From: Cyclospora cayetanensis
Lineage: Eukaryota; Apicomplexa; Conoidasida; Eucoccidiorida; Eimeriidae
Direction of reading: 5' to 3'
Length of the DNA: 64,000 nucleotides
Assembly: GCF_002999335.1 (NCBI RefSeq)
Contig: NW_020312065.1
Location: 1 to 64,000 of the forward strand
The notes under the pieces were generated by a model. It saw only the letters and a program-made list of their open reading frames with translations, did not search any database and was not told the origin of the DNA. Numbering within the stretch: position 1 is the first letter of the stretch; the number at the start of each line of letters is the position of its first letter. This document shows positions 11,031 to 22,900 of this stretch, piece by piece. Both the position numbers and the translations under genes were made by a program.

Positions 11031-12816
11031 TAGCTGTGTGCCCCCCGGCTTGTTTGATCGCCCTCCACCAGCAGCCCTCAAACCCTGTAGATCGCGTGCC
11101 CGCCTTTCTAAGATCCGTAGCGGTTATCGCAAGCGACTCTCTGCAAAGGTCACTCAGGCCAGCAGTGAGTGGCACCAGCACCACAATCGTAGCTACACCG
11201 GCAGCAAGAACTGGTGCCCTAGGCTATCAAGTGTCGTTTGTCTTTGATTTGTTGTGTCCAAGTGCCCGGTAGTCATCATCCGACTGGGCATTTGCTTCGC
11301 TTTTACTTTCTCTCTTTGACCGCAATATGGCACTTTGCTTGGTATACGTCGATTCGCGCTAAGTATAAGTAGTGCTTACTAGGTCCCCCCCCTGCCCCCC
11401 TTAGGGCCCTTCTTAATCTTGCTGCTGCCCGCCCCCTACGAACACAGCGATGATCTCATAGACACTCATATAGGCTGTTTATGGAGGACTCATGACAGTC
11501 ACAGCACAATGTGAAGCCGGCAGAAGCCCTAAAAAAGCGTCAGCGACGGCACTAGACTGTCGGTAGCCATGCATGGGTGCCTCCTTGGGTGCTATTCGCT
11601 TGCTTGAGGACTGAATCTGCTCTCTACGGGTCCGCACTAAGGCAGCAGGCCCCCTTTTTATGCATGTGCCAAAGGTGTTGCTTCTCTCAGCTTCGCCTCT
11701 TTCCGGGTTGCGCTGCGGGCTGCAGCAACACCGCGGCACCTGAACGCCAACTGCTCCACCAACAATAATCTCTTCACCAGCCAGGGGAGGGGTAATATAG
11801 AGATTAAATTGTGCGCCTTGGAGATGCAGCTTTACTACCGTGTAGAGAGACTGCGCGATTCATTGTCCCTCGTACGGGCACCCCCGGGGCCTTCATTACT
11901 CAGACGATGGGGATCAACAAAATTCAAAGAGTGGCTTCAGGAAGTACACAGAAGGAGGTACAGCTCAAGATGACACTCAATAGAATCGCTTCCCGATACT
12001 GAAAGCCATACCAGAATAATATTGCCGCAGCAACCTCCAGTGTCGCTGCGCAGGGCCTACGGACGACGCTGCCGGAAGAAGGCCCCTACAGGCGCAGGAG
12101 CTACAAAGGGACCTTGGGATCAAGTATCTACGCTCAACGTGCATAGGAAGAATCTAAAATAGGGATGCTCACCCTCGTGCTGCCGCTGTGCACCTGCACG
12201 CGGTACTGTGCTGCATGCATGCAATCGAGATCCTGCCCAGGAAGCATCACCAACGGTCCGTTGCTTAGTGACCCGGACGAGGAATAGCTGTTCCACATAT
12301 GTAGGCTTGATATTGAAGTGAATCGATGGACCGGAGGTAGATAGTGAGAACAAGAGCATGCTGTGAGGGCAGAAGCCCGGACGGATGGACTGCCGTGCAC
12401 GTGCCCTTCCATGATTTGCAGATAGACGAATCAGCGGATCCAGCACAAATAAATGCAGGATAATACATAACAATTTGACTTCCTGCAGAATAGCCTGGGT
12501 GCTGTCATCCCCCGGTCCGTCTCTTCGAGCAGTGGCCTCGAACTTGAAAGGTCGCCAAGCCAGCAATCCCAGAGGACAACCGATTCCAGACAGTGTCTTT
12601 GTGGGCGCATGCATCTCTTGAATTTGATCTGAATGTAGCCTTGGTTCATGTTTCTCTCGGTAGTGGCGAGAGGAGGCACTGCTTTCGCTCATGATGTGTG
12701 ACATCTCCTCTCGCGTTTTGGGGTGACCGTCCTCCATCTCAACCTGTCCTAAAAGATCTCATATTCCTCTCAGCAGTTTCGCCATAGCAGCGATCTTGAG
12801 AGTCCGCCTTAGTCCC
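11031..12816. other. Intergenic stretch with one doubtful minus-strand frame
   Basis: A 205-residue frame runs 12737-12120 on the minus strand from an ATG, 80 nt from the divergent SDHAF3 start. Its peptide shows no recognisable motif and no coding-like bias that I can judge, so it is not called. A TGCATGCATGCA palindrome lies near 12212. Confidence 0.4.
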
Positions 12817-13701
12817 ATGACCATCCTTTTGCCACTCTTATGGGGACTTCGCCGGGCAGCAGCAGCTGGCGTCTGCGCTTCCCGCGGCGCTTCAGTCACC
12901 GCTCAGCAGGCAGGAATCTCGAGAGCCATTTCAACTGCACCGGAGCACCCGCGTCGTACTCCGGATGCATGCACATCTCAAACTGATGGGACGGACAAGG
13001 CTAGGGGTGTAAATGCCCAAAGCGTGTCCTCGGGGAGCCGCATGCAGCAAATACAGCAAGTAAAGCAGGTAGAGCAGCAGCAGCAACAGCAGGCCCCAAC
13101 TGTTGCTCAAATAGAGGATGGGTATCGTTTATATAGGAATATTTTAAGGGCTAACAGAAGGGCGATCTTAAAGATCCCTGTTCGGCGCATGGCCGATGCG
13201 TTTGTAAAAAATGAATTCCGCACGCACTTGGCAGCGGCAGCAGAGGCACTGCAGGGCCTCGGCAGCAACGAATCTGAGCTGTCTGTACGTTCCACAATCT
13301 GCCAGCAGGATGCTGCCAACGACAGCCTCCCAAGTGGGCCTCAAGTAACGGACGGAGGAACGAGAGAAGAGCGGCGGCTGCTTCGGCAACCAGGGGCAGA
13401 AGAGTGGACCGAGTTAGAGACGAAAGTACAGGAAGAGGAGCGAGATATATCAAAGGCAAGGCCTGCAGCAAATATAGCAGCCTCTCTCGCAACGGTGGCC
13501 AAACAGCCCCAGTGCTCGTTCCATCAATTGAATATGTTCTTGGATGCCTGGGACGAGTACCTGCGCCATGCGAAAAGCGGGGCGTCTCCCCTGCACTTTG
13601 GCCGCTCCCTTAGACCATCACAGCGAAAGCTTTTGAGTGCAGACCAAAGAAAACAACTCACAAAGCTCAAGTGCTTAGCAGGGCCCTCCCCACTGCGGTA
13701 G
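12817..13701 (+). CDS. SDHAF3: SDHAF3 (ACN9) succinate dehydrogenase assembly factor, LYR protein
   Basis: A single exon encodes 294 residues. The first in-frame ATG is at 12817. The first 30 residues (Leu/Arg/Ala-rich, no acidic residues) look like a mitochondrial presequence. A short Gln run precedes the core. The LYR motif sits in YRLYRNILRANR near residues 102-113, followed by ADAFVKNEFRTH, the second-helix signature of ACN9. The third helix (FLDAWDEYL) and a terminal SADQRKQLTKL segment complete the family pattern. Known SDHAF3/ACN9 proteins are about 110-130 residues and help insert the iron-sulfur subunit of complex II in the matrix. Here an insertion of about 75 polar residues separates helices 2 and 3, and the N-terminus is about 100 residues longer than usual. 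Assignment rests on motif order. Confidence 0.82.
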   Translation: MTILLPLLWGLRRAAAAGVCASRGASVTAQQAGISRAISTAPEHPRRTPDACTSQTDGTDKARGVNAQSVSSGSRMQQIQQVKQVEQQQQQQAPTVAQIEDGYRLYRNILRANRRAILKIPVRRMADAFVKNEFRTHLAAAAEALQGLGSNESELSVRSTICQQDAANDSLPSGPQVTDGGTREERRLLRQPGAEEWTELETKVQEEERDISKARPAANIAASLATVAKQPQCSFHQLNMFLDAWDEYLRHAKSGASPLHFGRSLRPSQRKLLSADQRKQLTKLKCLAGPSPLR

Positions 13702-15095
13702 GGGTACCCGAAATCTTTTTCCCTTTCCCCTTCCTTCCCTATTTCCTCCCGCAGGGGCCCTTCGCAAGGATTTTCCAATAGGCGCCTCTGTTACTTCGTT
13801 TCTGTCGAGCTGCCCTGCTGCGCGCAAATTTGTTTGCTGTTGCTGGAGTGGCGGTTCGCGGCTGTCCCGTTGGGTGCGAGGCGTCGCGTGCCAGTAGGGG
13901 TCTCGAATCCGTTGAGACAGATAACGTTGACGACGTAAAGGGAAGGAAGGTATAAGAACCAGGACAGACTTATGCAGAGAGGCAGTGCAAGATTCCTGTT
14001 GGAAGTACGAACTGGTACCTTTGCATTTGGCACTAGGCGATATCTGTCACGCGTTGCATACACAGAGACCTCATGAGCCTTCTGATCCTACTCCTCCCGC
14101 CCCAGTAGTTTCGCTTCCCCTCAGCTTTTTTTTCAGACAAACCTAATTTTGGAAAGGCTAAATACTCGGGGGACGCCGCGGAAAAAGCTCCACTTTTCAT
14201 GTAGCAAGAAAAGCCCCCCAGGAGGACGAGCGCTCCGCTCCGTGCCTTCAATGACTAAACTTCATGCTGCTTCTCTGTCAACTCCGTTGGATCTGGCAGC
14301 GGTGTGTTAAATGCCTCGCATATTATGAGGAGGAAGGGTGGCGCTACTATTGAGTCCTGCCGAACAGCCGCCCGAGTCTCTGCTGCCTGGTCACACATCC
14401 AAGCCCCAGCCAGTCCCCAAAGGCGCGTATCCTTCCACACGTTAAACTTCAGTCATCCCAGGCTGCTCCTATGAACCTTTGGCCTTCTTAGCCTGGCTGC
14501 CCCTCCCGTGAGGCCGCCTGCCCAAGTGCACCGCGTAGCGGCTTCAAAGAAGGGCAGGCGGAGGGAGAAAAAAGGGGGGACTCGGCAGGGGAGGGAGGGA
14601 GCGCGCGTTAAAGGGTGGCAGAGGCAAGGCGGCAAGCGTTTAGAAGACACGCGCGAGAATTTGGATATCGCATTTGAATTTTTCCTTGAAACTAGGTTTG
14701 TCGTGCGCTAGAACTTGGGGGAGGGGTGTGACGTTCCTGGAAGGTAGAGAAAGTTGGACCATGCACGCGCTTCTTCCATCATGTCTGATTTTTTGGTTCC
14801 CTGTGGCGTCTTGCCGTTGCCCCTCTGCGGGCGCCTTTCTTCCCGTGCCGAGCCAGCGATACCTCAGATCGAAAACCTCCTCCCCCTGGAGTGCCCCGCC
14901 GCCTTCTGAACCGCTTCCTTACTCACAAAGAGTGCATGCGCAATTGCTGCTGAGGCAGTGGCTGGCCCTGTGAAGCTTCCCATTCGGGACCGCCAGCGCT
15001 TCGGGGCCCAACAAACAGTTTCTCCTCCGTTTTAAAGACACTGCATGCGATAAGCAGCCTCTCACGCGCCTTCCGCTGCGGCCCGCGTCGTCTCG
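13702..15095. other. Convergent spacer, no gene seen
   Basis: About 1.4 kb between the 3' ends of SDHAF3 (+) and the AP2 gene (-). Short frames only; no conserved peptide. Confidence 0.5.
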
Positions 15096-16418
15096 CTATT
15101 GTCGGAGAGCAGACACTGCGAGGGCGTCCAGTAACAACTTCAGGTGGGCGTGTGGAAGGGCGGCAGATGCGAGGCCGCTGCCAGAAGATTCATCCCTGCA
15201 ATCAGGCACAGCAGACGCGGTAGGCGGGGGGGAGGACGGTTGTTGAGCACTGCTGCCCTGTAGCTGCATCCTGAGCGCCTCCAAGACGCCTTCTGTACAA
15301 AGCTTGCTCTTGCTATCCTCGCGCAGGCCGGGGAGGCACTTCCGCAACAGATCAAGGAGAAGCGCGTTTAGTGCCGCTTGCGCCACCAACAGATTCTCCT
15401 GAGCCGATGACGAGGCGGCCGCAGGGGCCTGCGAAAGTCCCGTAGACAGCAAAGAATCCTCTCTCTGGCGCTCTCGCGTCTGCAGCATTCAACGGAACCG
15501 CGCATGCACTCAACAGAAATCAGATAAACGTGGCCTTCTCGTCTGTGCGGAGTACTAAACCGGCAAAAGATGCAGTCCAAAACCGCGTGCACGCGCACAC
15601 CTAAATCTACCCAGCAAAAGCCTCTTATGTCCCTCTTTTTTTCTCTCTTTCTCTCTCTGCCTAACAGTGTCTCGCTCGACCCTTGAATCCTTTTCGCCGT
15701 CGTTCTGCTAGTTCTCGCCCTCTGTCCCTGTGTATACAGCTACCCCTCTAGCTGCACTTCTGGTTGCCACTAAAAGCCTACCTCTGAGAGCCGCGAAATG
15801 CACTGCCGCTTCCAAGCCACAGGGCCCTGCAAAGCACCTCGAATTTCAGAGAAGAACAGGCGCTGTATGTAGGTAGGTTGGCTCTAGCGTCAACCAGACA
15901 GCTTTCAATAAGGAAGAAGGCCAGCTCGCGCCGAACAGGCCAACCCTCTAGCCCACCTATTGCAATCCTTCCTCGTGAAAGACAAACTTCGCCCCACTAG
16001 CCATAGAGCAAGAAAGCAGCAACGGCAACAACAACGGCAACAGCAGCCTCTGCTCACATGCTCTGGGCTTGCGAGTGAAGGGGAGAGGGACGGCGAGGCA
16101 GAGGCCGAATACTCCGTGGGAGAGCGCTCTACGGAGGCTGCATCCGATCCGCCTTTCTTGGCTGCGCCTCCTGCCCTGCTGCAGGAAAGACGTTGGTGCT
16201 TCGACTGCAATACCCTCTGCACGCAGTGCACACTCAGACACAGGCTTCCGCTTTGACCAGGAACAGCCTTGCAAAGACTTTACGCCAACTCATGTTTACG
16301 TAAAGGATTTCGATGCACAGCTACGTTAGGGCTGTTTGCGTCATCACGCATGTGGCTTCTTCTTCCTTCCAGCTACCTCTGCTGGACAGAGGACGCCTTC
16401 TCTCTGTCTCTGTCTCTG

Positions 16419-16473
<55 letters not shown>

Positions 16474-16488
16474 GTCTCTGTCTCTCTG

Positions 16489-16568
<80 letters not shown>

Positions 16569-17637
16569 ATTAGGGCTTTCGCCACCGTTATGGGAGGCTC
16601 CGCAGCGCCTCTACCACCCCTCACGCGCAGCTGCTTACCTTACGGCATTCAATGGCCAACCGCCTCGCCTCCTCGAAACCATGTTGCTTCACAGGAAAGT
16701 AGGCCATTCGCGTTTTCCCTTGGTCGTACCACTCCGCTACAAATCTATTCCGCTGAGCTTGAAACCGCACTCCTGTCACCTTGGGAAGAGTGCTAAGTCG
16801 TTCTTTTCCCGCTGCCCCACACTCATGAACGCGTTTCTGACGTTGGAATAGTGAGCCCAGTGACAGTGACTCTCCAGATGCGGCGGCCTCAGGAAGCGGG
16901 CAGACAGCGGCTGCCTGCCAGGCCCCCTCCCTGGCAGGAGAGCTATCGGTGGTGCGAGCAGGAAGGGGGGGGGTAGCAGCGCACGGGGAACTTGTTTCTG
17001 CAAAAGGATCGTCGTCCTTGCTCATTGCAGAACCCGGTTCGGCCTCACTATGAGGGGCACTCGGGCGGGTTGCATCCATTGCAAGGCTCAAGGCCTCCGC
17101 TTCGCGCGCTTCGCGCGCTTCGCGGCTTCTCTGAAGAGCCAGTTGCAGCTCTAGCCGCTGTTTGTACGCCTGTAAGTCGAGACTGGGAAGGCATAATTCT
17201 CCCCGTCTGTCCAGCACAGTGGCCCAGGGGTTCCCCCGGCCTTCTCCGGCAGATCTCTGCGTTTTTCCTGCTCTTCTATCTCCCTGCGAAGATGCGGTAG
17301 AGCCTCGTGATTCCAGCTTTTGGGATCTGCGAGTCCCCTTCGCAATGCTCCTCAAAGAAGAACTGCTCGTCCTTGAGGAACTGCTGCTGCCAGAAGGAAC
17401 GGCGGCGCGGGAAGGCGTGACGGCCTCGGGTGCGCCGAGGCTCTCCCCGCTAGCAAAGGAGTGTGGAGAGTGCTGCTCCTCTAAAGCGGTCACCAGGCTC
17501 CTCCCAAACAAGGCAGTAGGAACATTGCCACTTTCCGCTGAAGGGAGCTCATGGGAAAGCAGACGAAAATACTCAGCATCGGTCCACGCGCGGCCAGCGT
17601 GTGCATCTGAGGCCGCAGGTGGGGGCGATATGGCCAT
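15096..17637 (-). CDS. ApiAP2 transcription factor
   Basis: Three phase-0 exons on the minus strand, 17637-16639, 16204-16058 and 15479-15096, give about 509 residues starting at the first ATG. The N-terminal 285 residues are low-complexity (Ser, Pro, Arg, Glu, with an Ala-Arg-Glu repeat from a TTCGCGCGC tandem near 17100). An AP2/ERF DNA-binding domain lies at about residues 288-333: GVRFQAQRNRFVAEWY, then FPVKQHGFEEARRLAIECRK, with the expected Trp and the Glu-Ala-Arg helix. Exon 2 is Ser/Ala-rich. Exon 3 contains a Leu-rich helical segment with KCLPGL that could be an ACDC (AP2-coincident C-terminal) domain; that point is a guess. ApiAP2 proteins are the main sequence-specific regulators in Apicomplexa. 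The exon 1 donor is GTAAGC at the end of the domain. Exon 2 is less certain than the other two. Confidence 0.78.
16399..16567 (+). repeat. TCTCTG/TC microsatellite in AP2 intron 1
   Basis: About 170 nt, grading from TCTCTG-type hexamers to pure (TC)n. It lies wholly inside intron 1 of the AP2 gene (GA/CAGAGA on the coding strand). Confidence 0.95.
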
Positions 17638-17817
17638 TTTAATAAAAAACAATGCGGAGGAGAGGGAGCTGGGGATGCCGCCTTGGAGAGGCTGGCGGCC
17701 GGTGCGTGGCGTGGACGGGCAGACGGAAAGTCACTCAGAAACGCGTCAATTGAACAGTGGCCAATTGCATAATAAGGCAAAAAACCTTGATATCAGTCAC
17801 GATAGGAGGGAATTGCA

Positions 17818-18207
17818 ATGCTCAGAGGTTCGGCCAAGGAGTTCGAGAAGTCGTGCGGCTCGCAGCAGGCGAAAGGAACACACGATCCAACACAGACATT
17901 GACTGCCCTTTTGCTCCCTGGACTAGCAGTCACGGAAGACTACGAAGTCCTTTCAAATGAATGGGTATTGTACTTTGGCTCCGGCGGGAAACCTGGAGGA
18001 TCGGGCGATGTTGAAGAGGAAGAAATGTCCTCCAGATTGCCGCAGGACACGAGCTACAGCACACCCGGTGTCACGACGCCTGGTGAGTGGCTGAAGTTGC
18101 TTCCCAGAGTTCGTCGGGACTTCAAAAGAAGCAAAAAGGATGATTTTGTGGCTTCAGTTTGCAGTGTTCTCACATCAGCCAGCTCCGGTAACTTGCTGCT
18201 TCATTAG
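17818..18207 (+). CDS. Doubtful 129-residue hypothetical protein
   Basis: An ATG-initiated frame divergent from the AP2 gene and 180 nt from its start. The peptide has an acidic Glu cluster, a Thr/Pro-rich stretch and a Lys/Arg-rich segment, and ends in Leu-Leu-Leu-His. It has no signal peptide or recognised domain. It could be a small gene, a first exon, or chance. Confidence 0.25.
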   Translation: MLRGSAKEFEKSCGSQQAKGTHDPTQTLTALLLPGLAVTEDYEVLSNEWVLYFGSGGKPGGSGDVEEEEMSSRLPQDTSYSTPGVTTPGEWLKLLPRVRRDFKRSKKDDFVASVCSVLTSASSGNLLLH

Positions 18208-19906
18208 CTGTGCGCTCGATCGGGCAGCCCGATGTTGCGGCGCTTAATGAGAGATCATGGGGAAATTTCACGAGTCTGGCTATAACTACGAGGATCTGTT
18301 AGAGACGTTACTGCCTTTTAACGATTAGCAGAGGCAGCGGTACGCTGCCAGAGGAGTTGTGGAGCTAGCGCAAGGACGAGGGGTGAGGAGAGCTGCGCCG
18401 GGGACCACTCACTACAAGTCTAGTGCCGCCTTCTCCCGACCCCCCTCTACCTGCAGGCCCCGCGAGTCCTAGATCCAATGCCCTATAGCTCATTCTTAAA
18501 TTATATAAAACGGAAAATCTACATCAAACTCGCAGGTACATAGCGACTTCACGGCAATTCTGAACTCCACCAGTCTTTGGACCACTGCATTACGAGGTGC
18601 TGTCTGTAGACCGCAATTGTGTACGCAGGCAGACCCATAACTACCCTGTGTTCAGTCAGGACCTGCAAATATTAGCTAATGAGTGCTCGTTCCCAGTGCT
18701 TTTAGAAGCCCATAACGGTGACCATGCAGACGATGGGGTAACAGTTTGCTGTCGCGGATGCATACCCTCGGGAGTAACACCTAAAGAATCACCAATCTCG
18801 CGCACATGTACCCAGTCCATCATACTTTGCTCCTTATTGTTCCTTGCCATAGCAGCCTTCTAACTAGCGTTCCCAAGGCCTCCTGAGGACGACTCGTAGA
18901 GCCACAGTCTCCCCAACACACCGAAAGGAAGGGTACGCAGAAAAGCCCCGCACTGCTTCGAAATGCGCACAGTGGGATACGCAGAGCTCCTATATTTAGT
19001 CCTAGGATAATCTCCTCGTGGTGTGCCCTTTTTATTCGCTCTCGGCTTCTTTGCAGCCACCACTTTAGCCCCTGACAGCTTGTGTTTACTCCCCGGCTTG
19101 ACAGAGCGTTAAGTGGCAGGGTCTCTTCTCTGTAGCTCAGCCGTATCCGATTTGTTTGATTCTTGTCCAGGTGTTCATCACGCTTGGGTGGCGGCAACTT
19201 AGAGGCCAAGAAATTAGAAGGAGTAGCTAGCCAATGGGGAGTCACCGAGGACGGCCGGCCCCTCTGAGAGGAAGGCACGGGAGGAAAAGCGCTAGTACCA
19301 AACGGGCCCATATTCCCTTCTCGCTGCTAAGAACTGCTAGATAAAAGGGGCTCATACTGGTCGGGCTAAGTTCTAGTTGGCTGAGGGACAAAGGACGAAC
19401 GCAGTGTAGGCGAGATACAAAACGCCCACTCAGTTCTGGGTGTCCCCTATACTGCGGGATTAAACGAGGGCCCTTAGCCATCCTTCAAAGCCTTCAATAT
19501 TTGCCTGTAGCAGGGCACGCGGACGGGGAGTCTCGGGTCAAGTGTAGTTGGAGCCTCTAGTGGGAGCAGTGCGGGCCACAGAATGCTGGTGCGGCACTGT
19601 TGGGGCCGCATTTACGTGTCTATAGCAGCAGCTAGTCTCTCATGTCCTCCGCACGTTTCTCGGGCCTACATCCCCAAGTACGAGTTTGTAAATGCATTGC
19701 TTAGACTCCCTTGGGTTCTCGGAAAAGGGGGGCGCAAGGGCCCCAATGCTCTGTCTGCACTTGCCGTTGCAGTCCCCTGGGTGCTCAGCTAAGAGCACAA
19801 GTGACGCCGGCAGAGGCAGAGAAAACAAGAGTTTAAAGCTCCGCGCGGCAAGGGAAGGTTTCAGAGAGATTGTAATTCCTGTATACCGAACTTTAAGGGC
19901 CTCTAT
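18208..19906. other. Spacer downstream of DIS3, one doubtful frame
   Basis: A 163-residue minus-strand frame (19311-18820) opens with ATG but shows no recognisable motif. It may lie in the DIS3 3' flank. Nothing else was seen. Confidence 0.4.
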
Positions 19907-22900
19907 TCATCGGACGGGTCCCAGGTAGGTCATTTTGACTGTGGGCCTGAGGCGCAAGGAAAAGCACGAACATACGCGTAGCAGAGCATACACAACACAG
20001 AGGCCTGCTTCCCATCGTGCCCTTGGCCTTCGGTGCAGGAGACAAATAGAGCGTGAGTGGCTGCCAACAATATCAACCCCCGAGCATTGCAAACAAGGGA
20101 GCAGCAGCAAGTGGGCAGCCAACTAGAAGCGCCCTGTATGCACAGAAAGTGAACGAAAACCGCGCGGAGGGCAGACACAATTTCAAAAGGAAGGAGACAG
20201 TTTACCTGAAGTCCGTGGCACTCTGAGCTTCCACGCGGACTCGCATCTTGCTGAAGACAGAGTGCCGGACAGTATTGTCTTTTGAGACGAGCTGCTCAGT
20301 CTCCGGGTCAAAGAGGAGGTCCTTGCTAACAAACACAACGCCTACAAGCGAGGCACGCGGACGACCACACAAAAGACTCGGCAGTCGGTGGAAGTGTGTT
20401 GCACGGGGATGGATCGTGATGAACACACGAAGGCAGACAGTTTCACCAGGCGATGCGTAGGGGACTAGACACACGCACGTGTAGGTAGGTGCGGCATCTG
20501 CTGTCAAAAGAGGGGAACACACAGGATTCACGCAAATGCAACGGATCGAATAGATAAACCGTGCTCGTTTCAGTCCCTGTTTCGGCTTCTGCACGAGGCT
20601 GCCGCGTAGCGCGCGCACTCACCCTCCAATCCATATTCGTGGACATACACCAGAGCACCATTCTTCTTTATCTTCGTGATAACTGCCGTGACTTCCTGTG
20701 GCCCCTTTCCAACGAAAAAGAGGTAGACGTAAAACTGTACGGACTGGCGCCCCGCCATCTGGGCCGCGCGATGCTTCAAGTTCAGCAGTTCACACTGTTG
20801 AGAGAGCTGGTGCCATAGCAGCAAGTCATACACGGCAAATCGCAAGCAGCAAACCGACAGCTGAGGTATCTGCTTGGACTCCTGATACAAAAAGACCCTC
20901 TATCTTTAACCCCCTCCTCCCCCCACAAACACCCTGAACGGCCTTCCAAACGTAGGCGCCTCTCTAAGAAGTCAACAGGCAGCGCGTCCCCTGCACCCCT
21001 CTGCGGCTGAACGACACCGACTGCTGTTGCTTAAGAGTGCTTAGGCGAGGTCTCTAGGAGCCAAAGACGCAGCACGTGGCGCAATGTCTGCACCTGCCAT
21101 GTGTGTGTGTATCTCCCTCTATCTCTTTCTCTCTCTGTGTGTGTATGTCTGTGTCTGTGTGTGTATGTGTCTGTGTGTACTCTTACTCTTTCTCTGCTCC
21201 GTGCAATTGGTGGAATGGGCTCTATCCCCAAGGTGGCCGCGAGGAGTCTGTGAACGATAACGTCTGCGTATCTGCGGATGGGGGAAGTAAAGTGCGTGTA
21301 GATCTCAGCTGCTAGGCCATAGTGATGAAAGAAAGAGGAGACAGCACCGTCTCCAGCTCCCCCTTCTTCGCCCTTCCCTGAGGTGCTGCCTGTGGCAGCC
21401 TCTGCAGAGCTAAAGTAGAGGGCCTGAGGGACCAAACAAAGAGAGCACAGAGCAGCGAAGCCCGTAACCGACGTGTTTTGCCGTGAGGCTGCGGTGGGCA
21501 AGCGGGGTCAGCCATTCAAAAGAAACACGCCCTTGCAGGATGCAACCATACAGGCATACTGCGAGAGGCCGCCTAAAAGTTCCAAAGCGATTCAGGAAGA
21601 AGTCCTTGAGATGGCATATCAAGCAGTGGCGACGAAGGGGTGTCGCCGTGGGCATCTTTTAAAAGTAACTCGAAAATCCTACGGCAGCCCACACGAAATC
21701 CGCAGTTCCGCACCTGATTCATACATCGCGTCGTCATTATGCGGAGAAGAAAGTCAAGACTCGGATTCTGACGTGCGATTCGCTCCAGAGAGGCGTTCAG
21801 CGCCTTGGAGGACGAATAGCTGCACATATATACACACATGCATACATACATACACATGGACATACATATAGATAGGCATCCCTCAACAGCAAACGCTTCA
21901 GACTCGCAAAGCACACCGAGTCCTGAGCATGTATGCGAGAGAGGTGCAACATGCCAAGCAACGCATAGGACGGTGAGGGGTGAAGGCCCTCCACAGCACG
22001 AACACCACGTAGGTAGGTAGGAGCCACTTATAAGAACCTTACAAGCCCCCGACAAAGTCTCAGAGGGGCTGGTTGGCCATTATGGTCTCTGAAGGGTTGA
22101 TACAGTGGAGGCGAGCCGAAGTTAGTCGAGACGTAGCGCACTCGAAGTCTGTGACCCCCTTGGCCTCGAGGAGCTTTTTCAGGGTCTCTAGGCTGGGCGT
22201 CTTTGGGGATGGATGCCTCCTCAAGAGCGAGTTTTGCGGGAAAAACTTCTCAATATGCTTGGCGACTGAGACATTAGCGAGCAGCATGTAGTCCTCTACC
22301 TGGCACAGAGCGCGCATGCAGCCCAGAAGCAAATTAGTACTGCCGGAGTCAGGTGTCTGGGCAGCCGTAATTGAGGAGCCAGTCCCCGGGACCCTACAGG
22401 GACGCAGAGCAAGACAACGCACCATCTTGTTGGTTTCTCTCGCCTGATAGAGTGCTATATCAATTGCTTCCTGCTCGACTGTCTCCACACTAAGGTCCTT
22501 TCCCGCGCCGTCTCTGGAATGCCCCTCTGCACCGGAGGCTCCCTCTGCTTCAGAGAGCTCCTCGTTTGCGTGCTCCGCAATGGCCTGCCTGATAACCTGC
22601 ACGTCAGGGCTTGCCAGCTGGAGGCCCCCCGCCTCCATGCGGCGTCTCCTGAATATCTGCGAAAGCCGCAGAAGCTCTCGCAAGTTCTCGGCTAGGGGAG
22701 ACCTGCGGGCAGCCAGCATGCATCCGCACGAGAAAAGCATTGGCGGCTCGCAGACGCCAGCAGAATGCACGGCAAGGTCGAAAGGGAGACGAAAAAGTGA
22801 AAGCAAATGGAGAAACCCAAAGGACTTTCGCCTCGCCCCCGAAGACAGGCACGCAGCATGGGCTATATGTGCTAGCAGTCCTCATGCAGTCGGGGAGCCG

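Noticed and set aside
12120..12737. 205-residue minus-strand frame near SDHAF3
   Set aside because: ATG-initiated but no motif, no signal, and a length attainable by chance in this GC-rich DNA.
16269..16796. Ser/Leu-rich or Arg/Glu-rich frames
   Set aside because: They translate the (TC)n microsatellite in AP2 intron 1.
18820..19311. 163-residue minus-strand frame downstream of DIS3
   Set aside because: No motif; lies in the 3' flank of DIS3; not distinguishable from chance.
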